Source of the DNA: Bordetella parapertussis
Lineage (GTDB): Bacteria > Pseudomonadota > Gammaproteobacteria > Burkholderiales > Burkholderiaceae_B
Length of the DNA stretch: 64,000 nucleotides
NCBI GenBank assembly: GCA_945895265.1
Contig: CAMDEF010000010.1
Location: 1 to 64,000 of the forward strand
Direction: 5' to 3'
Shown: positions 17,574 through 26,382 of the stretch, piece by piece
Position numbering within the stretch: position 1 is the first letter of the stretch
Layout of the letters: each line of letters opens with the position of its first letter
Translations under genes and position numbers: made by a program
Notes under the pieces: model-generated
What the model saw: the letters and a program-made list of their open reading frames with translations, nothing else
What the model was told of the DNA's origin: nothing
Databases searched by the model: none

Positions 17574-18524
17574 TTAATCAACAAACAGCGAACTGACTGA
17601 TTCAGCGTTTGAAATACGTAAGATCGTCTCGCCCAATAAAGCGGCACACGAGAGCTGGCGGATTTTGCTACAGGCACGCGCTTGCTCAGACAAAGGGATC
17701 GTGTCGGTGACGACAAGCTCGGTCAACTCAGAATCTTGAATACGTTCAATCGCCCCCCCCGACAACACTGCATGGGTACAGTAGGCATACACGCCGCCAG
17801 CCCCGCGCTCTTTGAGCGCTTGCGCAGCTTTACAGAGCGTGCCAGCAGTGTCAACCATGTCATCCATGATTAAGCAGGTACGGCCATCGACCTCGCCGAT
17901 GATGTTCATCACTTCAGAGACGTTGGCTTTAGGGCGACGCTTGTCAATGATGGCCAGATCAGCCTCTAGCTGCTTAGCCAACGCACGCGCCCGCACCACG
18001 CCACCAATATCGGGTGACACGACTACCAGATTTGAAAGATTACGGCGCCAGATGTCGCCCAGCAAAATCGGCCCAGCGTAAATATTATCAACCGGGATAT
18101 CGAAAAAACCTTGAATCTGATCTGCGTGAAGATCCATCGTTAAGACACGATTGACACCAGCCACCTGCAGCATATTGGCCACAACCTTAGCCGAAATCGC
18201 GACACGCGCCGAGCGCGGACGACGGTCTTGGCGACCATAACCAAAATAGGGGATTGCCGCAGTGATGCGACCAGCTGATGCACGACGCAAGGCATCAACC
18301 ATGACCATGATTTCCATCAGGTTGTCGTTTGTGGGCGCACAGGTCGGTTGCAGCACGAAGACGTCTTTACCGCGGACGTTTTCGTTAATCTCGACCATCA
18401 CCTCGCCGTCTGAGAAACGTCCGACAGACATTTTTCCCATCGACATATCGAGATGGTTCACCACATCCATAGCCAGCCGTGTATTGGCCGTGCCAGTAAA
18501 AATCATAAAACTATCGTTGGCCAT
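17574..18524 (-). CDS. prs: Ribose-phosphate pyrophosphokinase
   Basis: 316 residues. Transfers pyrophosphate from ATP to ribose 5-phosphate to make PRPP for nucleotide, histidine and tryptophan synthesis. Signatures: [20 protein letters not shown], the flexible loop [32 protein letters not shown] and the PRPP loop [14 protein letters not shown]. It sits between tRNA-Gln and rplY, a conserved arrangement. Confidence 0.97.
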   Translation of the reverse strand: MANDSFMIFTGTANTRLAMDVVNHLDMSMGKMSVGRFSDGEVMVEINENVRGKDVFVLQPTCAPTNDNLMEIMVMVDALRRASAGRITAAIPYFGYGRQDRRPRSARVAISAKVVANMLQVAGVNRVLTMDLHADQIQGFFDIPVDNIYAGPILLGDIWRRNLSNLVVVSPDIGGVVRARALAKQLEADLAIIDKRRPKANVSEVMNIIGEVDGRTCLIMDDMVDTAGTLCKAAQALKERGAGGVYAYCTHAVLSGGAIERIQDSELTELVVTDTIPLSEQARACSKIRQLSCAALLGETILRISNAESVSSLFVD

Positions 18525-18565
18525 GGTTTAGGCAGTCACAGACAGTAAGTCAAGCAAACAGAAAA

Positions 18566-18603
18566 CAAAAAAGCCGTTGAACGAGAGCCTGACACTGAAA
18601 CGG
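18566..18603 (-). terminator. Possible terminator between tRNA-Gln and prs
   Basis: Minus strand CCGTT ... AACGG with an internal loop, followed by CTTTTTTG. The stem is short and imperfect, so the call is moderate. Confidence 0.4.
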
Positions 18604-18645
18604 TGAATCCGACGGCAAACAAGTTCAACAGCTACACGTTTGGGG

Positions 18646-18719
18646 CTGGGGAGGAAGGATTCGAACCTTCGCATGCCGGAATCAAAATCCGGTGCCTTAA
18701 CCAGCTTGGCGACTCCCCA
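18646..18719 (-). tRNA. glnT: tRNA-Gln (anticodon TTG)
   Basis: 74 nt with acceptor TGGGGAG/CTCCCCA, an anticodon loop TTTTGAT giving TTG, and T-arm AAGGTTCGAATCCTT. The discriminator is G. The next three bases are CCC, so the CCA end is not encoded. It starts 2 bp after the ispE stop. Confidence 0.95.
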
Positions 18720-18720
18720 A

Positions 18721-19668
18721 CTAACTTTCAATCCAATGCCGCATTGGGTGTTCTGATAAACCCTCACAGACCGAAATCGACTGGATTGGGTTCAGCACAC
18801 CCGCCAAGGCTGCACTAGAAAAATCTGTACGCGTTTTAACGAGTAATTTCTGATGGACTGCCGCCGCCTGCTGAACACCCGGAAACCCAACAAAAAGGCA
18901 GGCCCCTGATCCTGTCATTCGGGCATTTAGGCCGGCTTGAGTAAGCCAATCGAGCGCCTGTCGAACAACGGGATAGCGTTTCATGACAACGGGCTGCAAA
19001 TCATTGCGACCAAAATCTTGCAGAGAACTTGATTGTTGATCAGTTTCACCGCAAAACTCAGCAAAAAGTTTGACCCCAGAAAAGTCCGTCATTTTGACCG
19101 GATCGGTGTCTCTTGTCAAATCAGAAGCCCCGAAAACAGCAGCAGTGGGTACGCTTTGAGCGGGCTGAACAACGACATAAGACCGTTCAGGCAACTTGAC
19201 AGGGGTCAGTTGCTCACCGATTCCTTGCGCAAAGGCGTTTTGGCCAGCGATAAAGACCGGCACATCGGCACCCAATCCCAGTCCAAGCTGCATCAAGGCG
19301 GCGCGGCTCAGGCGCGTCTCCCAGAGCCGGTTCAGCGCAAGCAACACGGTCGCCGCATCGCTTGAGCCTCCGCCTAAGCCACCGCCAGCGGGTATATTTT
19401 TTTTAACCTTGATTTGGGCACCAAGCTTGGTGCCCGTATGGGTCTGCAACGCTCGCGCGGCACGCACGACCAAATCTTCGTCGTGCGGCACGCCTAGCAT
19501 GTCGGTTTCACGCACAATCTTGCCATCGCGGCGCAGATCTACATCAATGCGGTCGGCCAGACTGATCAACCTGAAAACTGTCTGCAGCAAATGATAGCCG
19601 TCGTCACGTCGCCCTACGACATGCAAAAACAAATTTAACTTTGCTGGTGCAGGAAGGTCGTACAGCAC
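18721..19668 (-). CDS. ispE: 4-diphosphocytidyl-2-C-methyl-D-erythritol kinase
   Basis: 315-residue GHMP kinase of the MEP isoprenoid pathway. It phosphorylates the 2-hydroxyl of CDP-ME. The motifs are PAPAKLNLFLHVVGRRDDGY at the start, the ATP-binding PAGGGLGGGSSDAATVLLAL (about residue 95) and MTGSGACLFVGF near the C-terminus. It begins with GTG, 2 bp after the lolB stop, and ends 2 bp before tRNA-Gln. Confidence 0.96.
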   Translation of the reverse strand: MLYDLPAPAKLNLFLHVVGRRDDGYHLLQTVFRLISLADRIDVDLRRDGKIVRETDMLGVPHDEDLVVRAARALQTHTGTKLGAQIKVKKNIPAGGGLGGGSSDAATVLLALNRLWETRLSRAALMQLGLGLGADVPVFIAGQNAFAQGIGEQLTPVKLPERSYVVVQPAQSVPTAAVFGASDLTRDTDPVKMTDFSGVKLFAEFCGETDQQSSSLQDFGRNDLQPVVMKRYPVVRQALDWLTQAGLNARMTGSGACLFVGFPGVQQAAAVHQKLLVKTRTDFSSAALAGVLNPIQSISVCEGLSEHPMRHWIES

Positions 19669-19670
19669 GG

Positions 19671-20258
19671 TTAGTCGATGACCAGTCGAACCGACATCTT
19701 GCGACCCGTTTCAGAGCGAAGCAAACTGACAAGTCGCGGACCTTCTGCGTCGAAGTTAGACAGCCGCGCGCTCCAGCCATCTTGTTCGAAGGACACGATT
19801 CGACCCTGAGCATCTCGCTCTACCACACGCATCCCTGGCCGTGGCTTTTGCTGAGTGCGCAGCCAGGCGCGTAGTCCCTGAACCGGAAGACTCTGACCAA
19901 GCGCCTGATCGACCAAACTATCGGGGGTCATAGTTTGTATAACCTCACCATTCGCACGCTCAAGCGTTGCGACCGAGCTATTGACGGTGACGCGCGCCAA
20001 GATACTGCCGAACGGGTTAGTCAAATCCAACGTCAATTGTGCAGGGGTGTCGCGCCAGACAAAGCCGCCCTGAATCGCCTCGGGGGCTTGATTAGCCTGC
20101 TCAGTCTTGACAGCAAACCGACCGATCCGCAACAAAGACCCCTCAGGCACCGGCTCACTTGTGGGTTGGATGGCGCAACCGCTGAGCCCGACGAGCAGCA
20201 CAGCGAAGATGAGGCCGGCAATCGAACGAAAGCCCACTAATTTTTTTGAAACACTCAA
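19671..20258 (-). CDS. lolB: Outer-membrane lipoprotein receptor LolB
   Basis: 195-residue lipoprotein that accepts lipoproteins from LolA and inserts them in the outer membrane. The lipobox is LVGLSGC (Cys at about residue 28) after a hydrophobic signal. The body (WRDTPAQLTLDLTNPFGSIL ... WLRTQQKPRPG) fits LolB in length and in its place next to ispE. The start is probably the TTG at 20258, which overlaps the previous stop (TTGA) and has GGAG 7 nt upstream; no ATG fits. Confidence 0.88.
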   Translation of the reverse strand: MSVSKKLVGFRSIAGLIFAVLLVGLSGCAIQPTSEPVPEGSLLRIGRFAVKTEQANQAPEAIQGGFVWRDTPAQLTLDLTNPFGSILARVTVNSSVATLERANGEVIQTMTPDSLVDQALGQSLPVQGLRAWLRTQQKPRPGMRVVERDAQGRIVSFEQDGWSARLSNFDAEGPRLVSLLRSETGRKMSVRLVID

Positions 20259-22078
20259 AGTCGTACTCCAAGACGCTTGATGGTCTCTTGCAGCGTCGCG
20301 TTATCGGCCTCTTTCGCTAGGCCTTTTTTCCAGATCTCTTTGGCGGCGTCGCGCTGATCCAACATCCATAGAGCCTCGCCGAGATGCGCAGCGATATCAG
20401 CTTCGGGGCGCACGCGGTAGGCTTTTTCTAGGTACTGAACCGCGGTCACATAGTCGCCTAGTCGAAACTTGATCCAACCCATACTGTCCATGATGAAGGG
20501 GTCGTTCGGAGCAATCTCTAGGGCCCGCGTAATAAGCTTTAAAGCTTCGGGCAAACGCTGATTACGATCGGCCAACGAGTAACCCAAGGCGTTGTATGAA
20601 TGAGCATGCCCGGAGTCGAGCGCGATCACTTCACGCAACAACCGCTCGGTATCATTGAGCCGTTCATTGCGCTCGTACATCATCGCCAATTCATATTTAA
20701 TTTCAACGGTATCAGGCATGCGCTCATTGGCCGCCTCAAGACGTTTAATCGCTTCAAGCGGACGCTTGGCCTCGCGCAACATCTGAGCCCCGGCAGAGGC
20801 GGTGAGTACCTCTTCTTCGAGAGATTGTGGATCGCTTGTGTCGAGCAACGCCAGTGCATCGTCAACGCGCCCTTGTTGAGCGCGAATCGCGGCCTGCCGC
20901 ACGCGTGCATTGTGTCGCGCCGACGGCTCTTGAATTTTATCGAGCAGACTGACTGCATCATCAAAAAAACCTTGGTCCTGGGCGATACGCGATAAAAGCT
21001 GGTACGCATCCACTAACCCAGAACCCTCATCGGGCGCGTCCGATTGACGCTGGCTTTGTCGGCTGACATACTGCTCGAGCAGGTTGCGCGCCTCGGGCAG
21101 ACGTTTGGCGCGATAGGCGATCTGCCCTTGCATAAACACCAGATCAATATCTTCGGGATCGAGCTTTGCCATGGTAACCAACTCGGCCATCGCTAAATCA
21201 AATTCGCGGCGCTCTGCCCACTGCGTGGCCAACAACAGGCGCAATCGTCGCGCTTTGGGATGCGCCGCTGCAAACCCCTGCGCGTCGCGAAACGCCTGCT
21301 GTGCATCAACAGCCAAACCGTACTCAAACACCCGCATGGCGGCATCTTCTGACCGAGGGGCCGCGTTTAACGCAGCCTTAGCCGCACTCAAGGCGCGAGG
21401 AGCATCGCCCGCCGCACGTGCCAAGTCTGAGATCGCGATGTGTGCGGGCAAGGTGTCACGCGCCTGACTCTCTTGAAGCACGCTGATTAAAATTGCCAAG
21501 CCCGCGCGCTTGTCTGGCACACGCCCCAATATCGCCATGGCTTGCCCGATTGCGGCGGTTTTGTCGCGAGCTTCGTCAATTTTTTTACGCAACGCCGTCG
21601 TCAAACCGCTGGTCTGCCCCGAGGCGGCAGACAGCGTCATTTCGGTCGACAGCGCCTCTGCGTCGTCGGGCTCAAATCTTAACCACAGGCGCGAAGACTC
21701 GAGTGCGCCAGCCAAATTACCACCGGCCAGATAAAACTCAAGCGCTCGACGTGCCAGGCGCACATCACCAACTTCTTTGGCAAGATCCAGCATGGTTTTA
21801 CCAGCTGGGATAAACGCCGACCGCTGCGCTGAGATTTCGGCGGCCAAAATTCTGAAAACAATATTCGAAGTTAGCGTCACCTCGGGCAGTTGCCCAGCCC
21901 GCAACTGAATCTCTTCGGCTTCAGGCATGCGGGGCTTGATTTCAAGAGGCGTTGTTTGCGAAACGCCTTTACTGGGCCCGATTTGTGCGCATCCTGAGGC
22001 GGCCCAGACAGCACCAAAAAGCCCTAGAACGAGGGCAAAAGGGATTTTTTGAAAACAGGTTTTAAACAACGACTTCAC
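20255..22078 (-). CDS. TPR-repeat lipoprotein
   Basis: 607 residues with GTG start. A signal with lipobox (WAASGC, Cys near residue 30) is followed by tetratricopeptide repeats across almost the whole chain, for example QLRAGQLPEVTLTSNIVFRI, then AYQLLSRIAQDQGFFDDAVS, and a clear C-terminal set (HSYNALGYSLADRNQRLPEA, FIMDSMGWIKFRLGDYVTAV). Genes of this type precede lolB-ispE in many betaproteobacteria; the protein probably scaffolds an envelope complex. It overlaps lolB by 4 bp and is divergent from mutM. Confidence 0.85.
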   Translation of the reverse strand: MKSLFKTCFQKIPFALVLGLFGAVWAASGCAQIGPSKGVSQTTPLEIKPRMPEAEEIQLRAGQLPEVTLTSNIVFRILAAEISAQRSAFIPAGKTMLDLAKEVGDVRLARRALEFYLAGGNLAGALESSRLWLRFEPDDAEALSTEMTLSAASGQTSGLTTALRKKIDEARDKTAAIGQAMAILGRVPDKRAGLAILISVLQESQARDTLPAHIAISDLARAAGDAPRALSAAKAALNAAPRSEDAAMRVFEYGLAVDAQQAFRDAQGFAAAHPKARRLRLLLATQWAERREFDLAMAELVTMAKLDPEDIDLVFMQGQIAYRAKRLPEARNLLEQYVSRQSQRQSDAPDEGSGLVDAYQLLSRIAQDQGFFDDAVSLLDKIQEPSARHNARVRQAAIRAQQGRVDDALALLDTSDPQSLEEEVLTASAGAQMLREAKRPLEAIKRLEAANERMPDTVEIKYELAMMYERNERLNDTERLLREVIALDSGHAHSYNALGYSLADRNQRLPEALKLITRALEIAPNDPFIMDSMGWIKFRLGDYVTAVQYLEKAYRVRPEADIAAHLGEALWMLDQRDAAKEIWKKGLAKEADNATLQETIKRLGVRL

Positions 22079-22139
22079 GCGACCCGCCTAGTTGGTGGCA
22101 CAATCATCTGATTTATTCTCTAGATGTTAGCACTCACCC

Positions 22140-22967
22140 ATGCCAGAATTGCCCGAAGTTGAAACAACTCGCCGTGGAATTGACGCCGTTGCAACAGGTC
22201 ATCGCTTAAAGCGGTTGGTCGTGCACGAAACTCGCATGCGCTGGCCGATCCCCACCGATATGGCGCGACGTCTGAAAGGGCAAGTTGTGCGTGCCTGCAA
22301 GCGCCGTGGCAAGTACTTGTTACTAGAGTTTGATGAGGGTACACAGCTGGTGCACCTTGGCATGTCTGGCTCTTTGCGCAGTGTCATGCAGGGCGAGTTA
22401 TTGCGCAAACACGATCACGTTGAGTGGGAGTTCGAACACGCCACGCTGCGCCTGCACGATCCTCGCCGCTTCGGTGCCGTGTTGTGGCACCCAAAGAGTG
22501 GCGGCCCAATTGAGCAGCACCCCCTGCTGAGCAAACTCGGCGTTGAACCCTTTGACCCTGCTTTTGATGCCGCCCACCTGAAGCGTGGCCTGGAAGGGCG
22601 GCAAATGTCGATCAAACAGGCTTTGCTGGCTGGCGATGTGGTGGTGGGGGCTGGCAATATCTACGCCTCTGAAAGCCTCTTTCGGGCACGCATTCATCCC
22701 AAAACACAAGCGGCGCGAGTGTCACTTGCCCGCTGCAGCCGCTTAGTCGAGGCGATCCGCAACACGCTGAGCGATGCCCTAGACTCGGGTGGCAGCACCT
22801 TGCGCGATTACGTCAATGCGACCGGCGAAGCCGGGGCTTACTTTACTTTGCACGCAGCCGTCTACGAGCGCGCCGGCGAGCCTTGCCGCGTCTGTCAAAC
22901 GGTGATCAAACGGTTTGTACAGGGCCAACGCGCCACGTACTTTTGCCCGAACTGCCAAAAAATTTAA
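22140..22967 (+). CDS. mutM: Formamidopyrimidine-DNA glycosylase
   Basis: 275-residue DNA repair enzyme that excises 8-oxoguanine and nicks the abasic site. The N-terminus PELPEVETTRRGI supplies the catalytic Pro and Glu. The H2TH region (KQALLAGDVVVGAGNIYASE) and the C-terminal zinc finger with CRVC and CPNC pairs are complete. Divergent from the TPR gene. The mutY gene that often follows is absent; a fumarylacetoacetase gene lies downstream. Confidence 0.97.
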   Translation: MPELPEVETTRRGIDAVATGHRLKRLVVHETRMRWPIPTDMARRLKGQVVRACKRRGKYLLLEFDEGTQLVHLGMSGSLRSVMQGELLRKHDHVEWEFEHATLRLHDPRRFGAVLWHPKSGGPIEQHPLLSKLGVEPFDPAFDAAHLKRGLEGRQMSIKQALLAGDVVVGAGNIYASESLFRARIHPKTQAARVSLARCSRLVEAIRNTLSDALDSGGSTLRDYVNATGEAGAYFTLHAAVYERAGEPCRVCQTVIKRFVQGQRATYFCPNCQKI

Positions 22968-23057
22968 TCGCGAACTGCACGACGGTCTGTTTCATTTGCT
23001 AAAAAATTATCGATTGATGCCAAAAAAACTAAGTTATTTACCCACAACAGACTTCCA

Positions 23058-23155
23058 GCGTCAAAACGGTTAATTTTTTCACTAACAGCTCTCTCTTAGC
23101 GTCAGAATCGTTAACTGCGGGCACCAATCAGTCAACGTACGTCAGGGCGAGTTAA
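23058..23155 (+). repeat. Three imperfect repeats upstream of fahA
   Basis: GCGTCAAAACGGTTAA (23058), GCGTCAGAATCGTTAA (23099) and GTCAGGGCGAGTTAA (23141) occur at about 41-bp spacing, close to four helical turns, in the 234-bp gap before fahA. They could be binding sites for a regulator of aromatic amino acid breakdown; that is inference. Confidence 0.45.
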
Positions 23156-23201
23156 CGACTTTATCGCCTCATCATTCAATATTTTTATAGCGACTCTTGC
23201 A

Positions 23202-24518
23202 ATGACCAATCTCAACGAAACCCACGACCCTGCCCTGAACAGCTGGCTTGCTAGCGCCAACGACTCGAGTATCGGGTTTCCGGTGCAACACCTGCCGTTT
23301 GTGGTGTTTCGCCGAGTTGGCAGCAGCGAACCCTTTAGGCCGGGAGTCGCCCTTGGCGACCAGATCATCGACTTAGCCCGCCTAGCAGCGGCCAAGCCCT
23401 TTTCAGGCTTAGCCGCTGAGGCGCTTAATACGTGCACGGGCTTTACCCTGAACGCGCTGATGGCGCTTGGCAACGCCCACTGGTCAGCGCTACGCCTGGC
23501 GCTATCGCGTGCGGTGCGTACGGGTAGCACGATCCAAGCAACAATCGAGTCGCTTTTGGTGCCCCAAGCCCAGGCCGAATACAGCTTGCCTGCGCAAATT
23601 CGTGACTACACCGATTTTTATATCTCGATTCATCACGCCACAGCCGGTGGTCGGATTTCACGACCCGATGCGCCCTTACTCCCCAACTTTAAATGGCTGC
23701 CCATCGGTTATCACGGCCGCGCCTCAAGTGTTGTCATCTCGGGCCACAACGTCGTGCGCCCAGTCGGCCAGTCGCGCCCCGCCCAGACAGGTGAAGCACC
23801 CAGCTTTGGTCCTAGCCAGAGACTAGATTTTGAACTTGAAATGGCCATGTTCGTCGGGCCCGGCAACGCCCAAGGCAAGCGCATCACCATCGACGAGGCA
23901 GATGAACATATTTTTGGCGTCTGTATTCTCAATGACTGGTCAGCCCGCGACATTCAAGCTTGGGAAGTTCAGCCCTTGGGCCCCTTCTTGGCCAAAAGCT
24001 TTGCCACCACCATCTCACCCTGGATCGTCACACGCGAAGCCCTTGAACCCTTCCGGATGCCCTTTAACCGGCCAGCCTCTGATCCACAGCCCCTGCCCTA
24101 TCTGATGAACGAATCAGTCAAACAAGGTGGCGTCTACGACATCGGCCTCAAAGCCCTGATCTCAACCGACCAATCGCGCGCAACAAAACATGCCCCCGCT
24201 GTGTTAGCCCACAGCAACTTGTGCCACGCATACTGGACCCTATCCCAACTCATCACCCATCACACCGTCAACGGCTGCAACCTGCAACCCGGCGATTTAA
24301 TCGGCACCGGCACAATGTCAGGCCCCGAGCCCGAGCAAGCCCTGTCCTTCAACGAACTCAGCTTCGGCGCCACCAAAGCCATCAAACTCCCGTGGGGACA
24401 AGAACGCAAATTCCTAGAAGACGGCGACGAAATCACCCTACAAGCCGAGTGCGTCAAGCCCGGTTATCCCAGACTGAGCTTCGGCCAAGCCACCGGCAAA
24501 ATCCTACCAGCGGTTTAA
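23202..24518 (+). CDS. fahA: Fumarylacetoacetase
   Basis: 438 residues, the usual FAH length. It hydrolyses fumarylacetoacetate to fumarate and acetoacetate, the last step of tyrosine/homogentisate degradation. Metal and active-site regions are visible: DYTDFYISIHHATAGGRI, GYHGRASSVVISGHNVVRP, LDFELEMAMFVGPGN and CILNDWSARDIQAWEVQPLG. The partner hmgA is not adjacent here, so the pathway is split. Convergent with the FAD-linked oxidase gene, with two hairpin repeat elements between. Confidence 0.96.
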   Translation: MTNLNETHDPALNSWLASANDSSIGFPVQHLPFVVFRRVGSSEPFRPGVALGDQIIDLARLAAAKPFSGLAAEALNTCTGFTLNALMALGNAHWSALRLALSRAVRTGSTIQATIESLLVPQAQAEYSLPAQIRDYTDFYISIHHATAGGRISRPDAPLLPNFKWLPIGYHGRASSVVISGHNVVRPVGQSRPAQTGEAPSFGPSQRLDFELEMAMFVGPGNAQGKRITIDEADEHIFGVCILNDWSARDIQAWEVQPLGPFLAKSFATTISPWIVTREALEPFRMPFNRPASDPQPLPYLMNESVKQGGVYDIGLKALISTDQSRATKHAPAVLAHSNLCHAYWTLSQLITHHTVNGCNLQPGDLIGTGTMSGPEPEQALSFNELSFGATKAIKLPWGQERKFLEDGDEITLQAECVKPGYPRLSFGQATGKILPAV

Positions 24519-24540
24519 CACCCACCGCAATCCTAAATCC

Positions 24541-24624
24541 AAGCCTTTTGCAGGACCCGATGCCGCGTATTTTTTGCTCAGCCAAAAAATCACCGGATCG
24601 GGCGCCGGCAAAAGGCGGGCGAAT
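24541..24624. repeat. Hairpin repeat element, copy 1
   Basis: Nested inverted repeat. Outer arms are GCCTTTTGC and GCAAAAGGC, the middle arms CCCGAT and ATCGGG, and the core an A/T palindrome (ATTTTTTGCT with AGCAAAAAAT in copy 2; copy 1 has one extra C at its centre). It is REP- or MITE-like, non-coding and lies between convergent genes. Confidence 0.8.
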
Positions 24625-24653
24625 GAATACACCCCAGGCAATCCAAAACCCTC

Positions 24654-24736
24654 AAGCCCTTTGCAGGACCCGATGCCGCGTATTTTTTGCTCAGCAAAAA
24701 ATCACCGGATCGGGCGCCGGCAAAAGGCGGGCGAAT
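24654..24736. repeat. Hairpin repeat element, copy 2
   Basis: Second direct copy of the element at 24541-24624, differing by one substitution in the left arm and one deletion at the centre. Its central palindrome is perfect around a single C. It may also act as a bidirectional terminator for fahA and the FAD-linked oxidase gene. Confidence 0.8.
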
Positions 24737-24744
24737 TAAGAGGA

Positions 24745-26160
24745 CTAAGCCTGCAACACCTTCCCAGGATTCATAATCCCCTGAGGATCCAACGCCTGCT
24801 TAATCTGCTTCATCAACGTTAACTCAAGCGCGCTCTTGTAGCGCGTCAGTTCGTCACGCTTAAGCTGCCCCACCCCATGCTCAGCACTGATCGACCCCCC
24901 ATGCGCATGCACACTATCGTGCACCAACTGATAAACGTCGTACTGCTGCGCTAATAACTGCTCTTCAGTTTGGTCAGGTGCACGCGCCACGTTGTAATGC
25001 AAATTACCGTCACCTAAATGACCAAACACAATGTGCTGAATCCCCGGAAACTTCACCTGCAAGGCAGCGTTAGTCGTCTTCACAAACGTACTAATCAACG
25101 AGATCGGAATCGACACATCGTGCTTAACGCTTTTGCCTAAACCCGCCTCAGCCAACGGGATGCTTTCACGCAAATGCCACATCGCCCGGCTTTGAGCGAT
25201 CGATTCTGCAATCGCCGCATCCGTCACCAAACCATCCTCAATGGCAGCACCCAACACAGCCTCGAAACGACCTTGTGCGTGCTCGGCGCTCTCGCTATCC
25301 GACAATTCAAGCAACGCGAACCAAGGGGACTGGGCTGAAGGCCCCTCGAACGGCAGACGCTGTTGTGGAAACAGCTTGACCACCGCTTCTAACACCGTGC
25401 CCATCATGACCTCAAATCCCGTGAGCGAAGCGCCAAAGCCAGCGCGTGCACGTGACAACACTGCGGTCGCATCCTCGAGTGAGTTCAGTGCCAGCATGGC
25501 CGTACATTGCGCCACCGGCAAGGGATACAGTTTGAGCGTCGCGGCGGTGATGATGCCCAGCGTGCCCTCGCTACCGATAAACAAATCTCGCAGGTCGTAG
25601 CCGGTGTTGTCTTTACGCAGACCACGCAGGCCGTGCCAGATTTCGCCTTCAGCCGTGACGACCTCAAGGCCCAGTGCCAGCTCGCGCGTGTTGCCGTAAC
25701 GCAAAACTTGCGTGCCACCCGCGTTCGTCGACAAATTGCCACCGATCGTGCAGCTGCCTTCAGCCGCCAAGCTAAGCGGAAACAACCGCCCCGCCTCGCG
25801 CGCAGCCGTTTGCACCGCCTGCAAAATACAGCCTGCCTCAACCGTCATGGTGTCATTATCGGTGTCGACCGAGCGCACACGGTTTAAGCGCGCCAAAGAC
25901 AGTACCAACGCGCGACCGGTTTCGTCAGGGGTCGCGCCCCCGCACATGCTCGTATTGCCACCCGAAGGCACGATTGGCACCTGGTGCTTGGCACACAAGC
26001 GCACCACCGCAGCGACCTCTTCGGTTGACCCGGGCCGCACCACAGCTAGTGCCTGGCCCTTGTAACGCCCGCGCCAGTCAACCAAAAAGGGGGCCGCGGC
26101 CTCACCGGTCAGTACCTGAGCGGCACCTAATAATTTTTCGAGTTCTGGCAAGAGGTTCAT
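24745..26160 (-). CDS. FAD-linked 2-hydroxyacid oxidase/dehydrogenase (GlcD/D-LDH type)
   Basis: 471 residues with an N-terminal FAD-binding_4 domain (VPIVPSGGNTSMCGGATPDE, then GGNLSTNAGGTQVLRYGNTR) and a C-terminal FAD-oxidase_C domain with the metal and active-site motifs FGHLGDGNLHYNVA and AEHGVGQLKRDEL. It oxidises a D-2-hydroxy acid such as D-lactate, glycolate or D-2-hydroxyglutarate; which one is not clear. The start at 26160 gives MNLLPELEKLLGAAQ; the longer frame is unlikely. It stands alone, without glcE or glcF. Confidence 0.9.
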   Translation of the reverse strand: MNLLPELEKLLGAAQVLTGEAAAPFLVDWRGRYKGQALAVVRPGSTEEVAAVVRLCAKHQVPIVPSGGNTSMCGGATPDETGRALVLSLARLNRVRSVDTDNDTMTVEAGCILQAVQTAAREAGRLFPLSLAAEGSCTIGGNLSTNAGGTQVLRYGNTRELALGLEVVTAEGEIWHGLRGLRKDNTGYDLRDLFIGSEGTLGIITAATLKLYPLPVAQCTAMLALNSLEDATAVLSRARAGFGASLTGFEVMMGTVLEAVVKLFPQQRLPFEGPSAQSPWFALLELSDSESAEHAQGRFEAVLGAAIEDGLVTDAAIAESIAQSRAMWHLRESIPLAEAGLGKSVKHDVSIPISLISTFVKTTNAALQVKFPGIQHIVFGHLGDGNLHYNVARAPDQTEEQLLAQQYDVYQLVHDSVHAHGGSISAEHGVGQLKRDELTRYKSALELTLMKQIKQALDPQGIMNPGKVLQA

Positions 26161-26382
26161 TTGATTCTCTAGAGTTGTTGTGGCACTGGCTGCTACATCG
26201 ATCCGTCTCAAGCTGACGTTTTGTGCAACGCGCCACTGTTTTAAGCAAATTAAAAAAAAGCTGCGTCAGTCGCGACAAATTGTAAGGGAGTTAGCCGGCA
26301 TGAGCGTCGCGGATCGGTGATAATGAGACACGTAGTTTTATTTAGTAACGTTTACCCCCCAAGAGCTTCGGAGCTTACCGTC

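Noticed and set aside
20033-20221. Minus-strand ORF within lolB
   Set aside because: Out-of-frame overlap inside lolB, no start signal.
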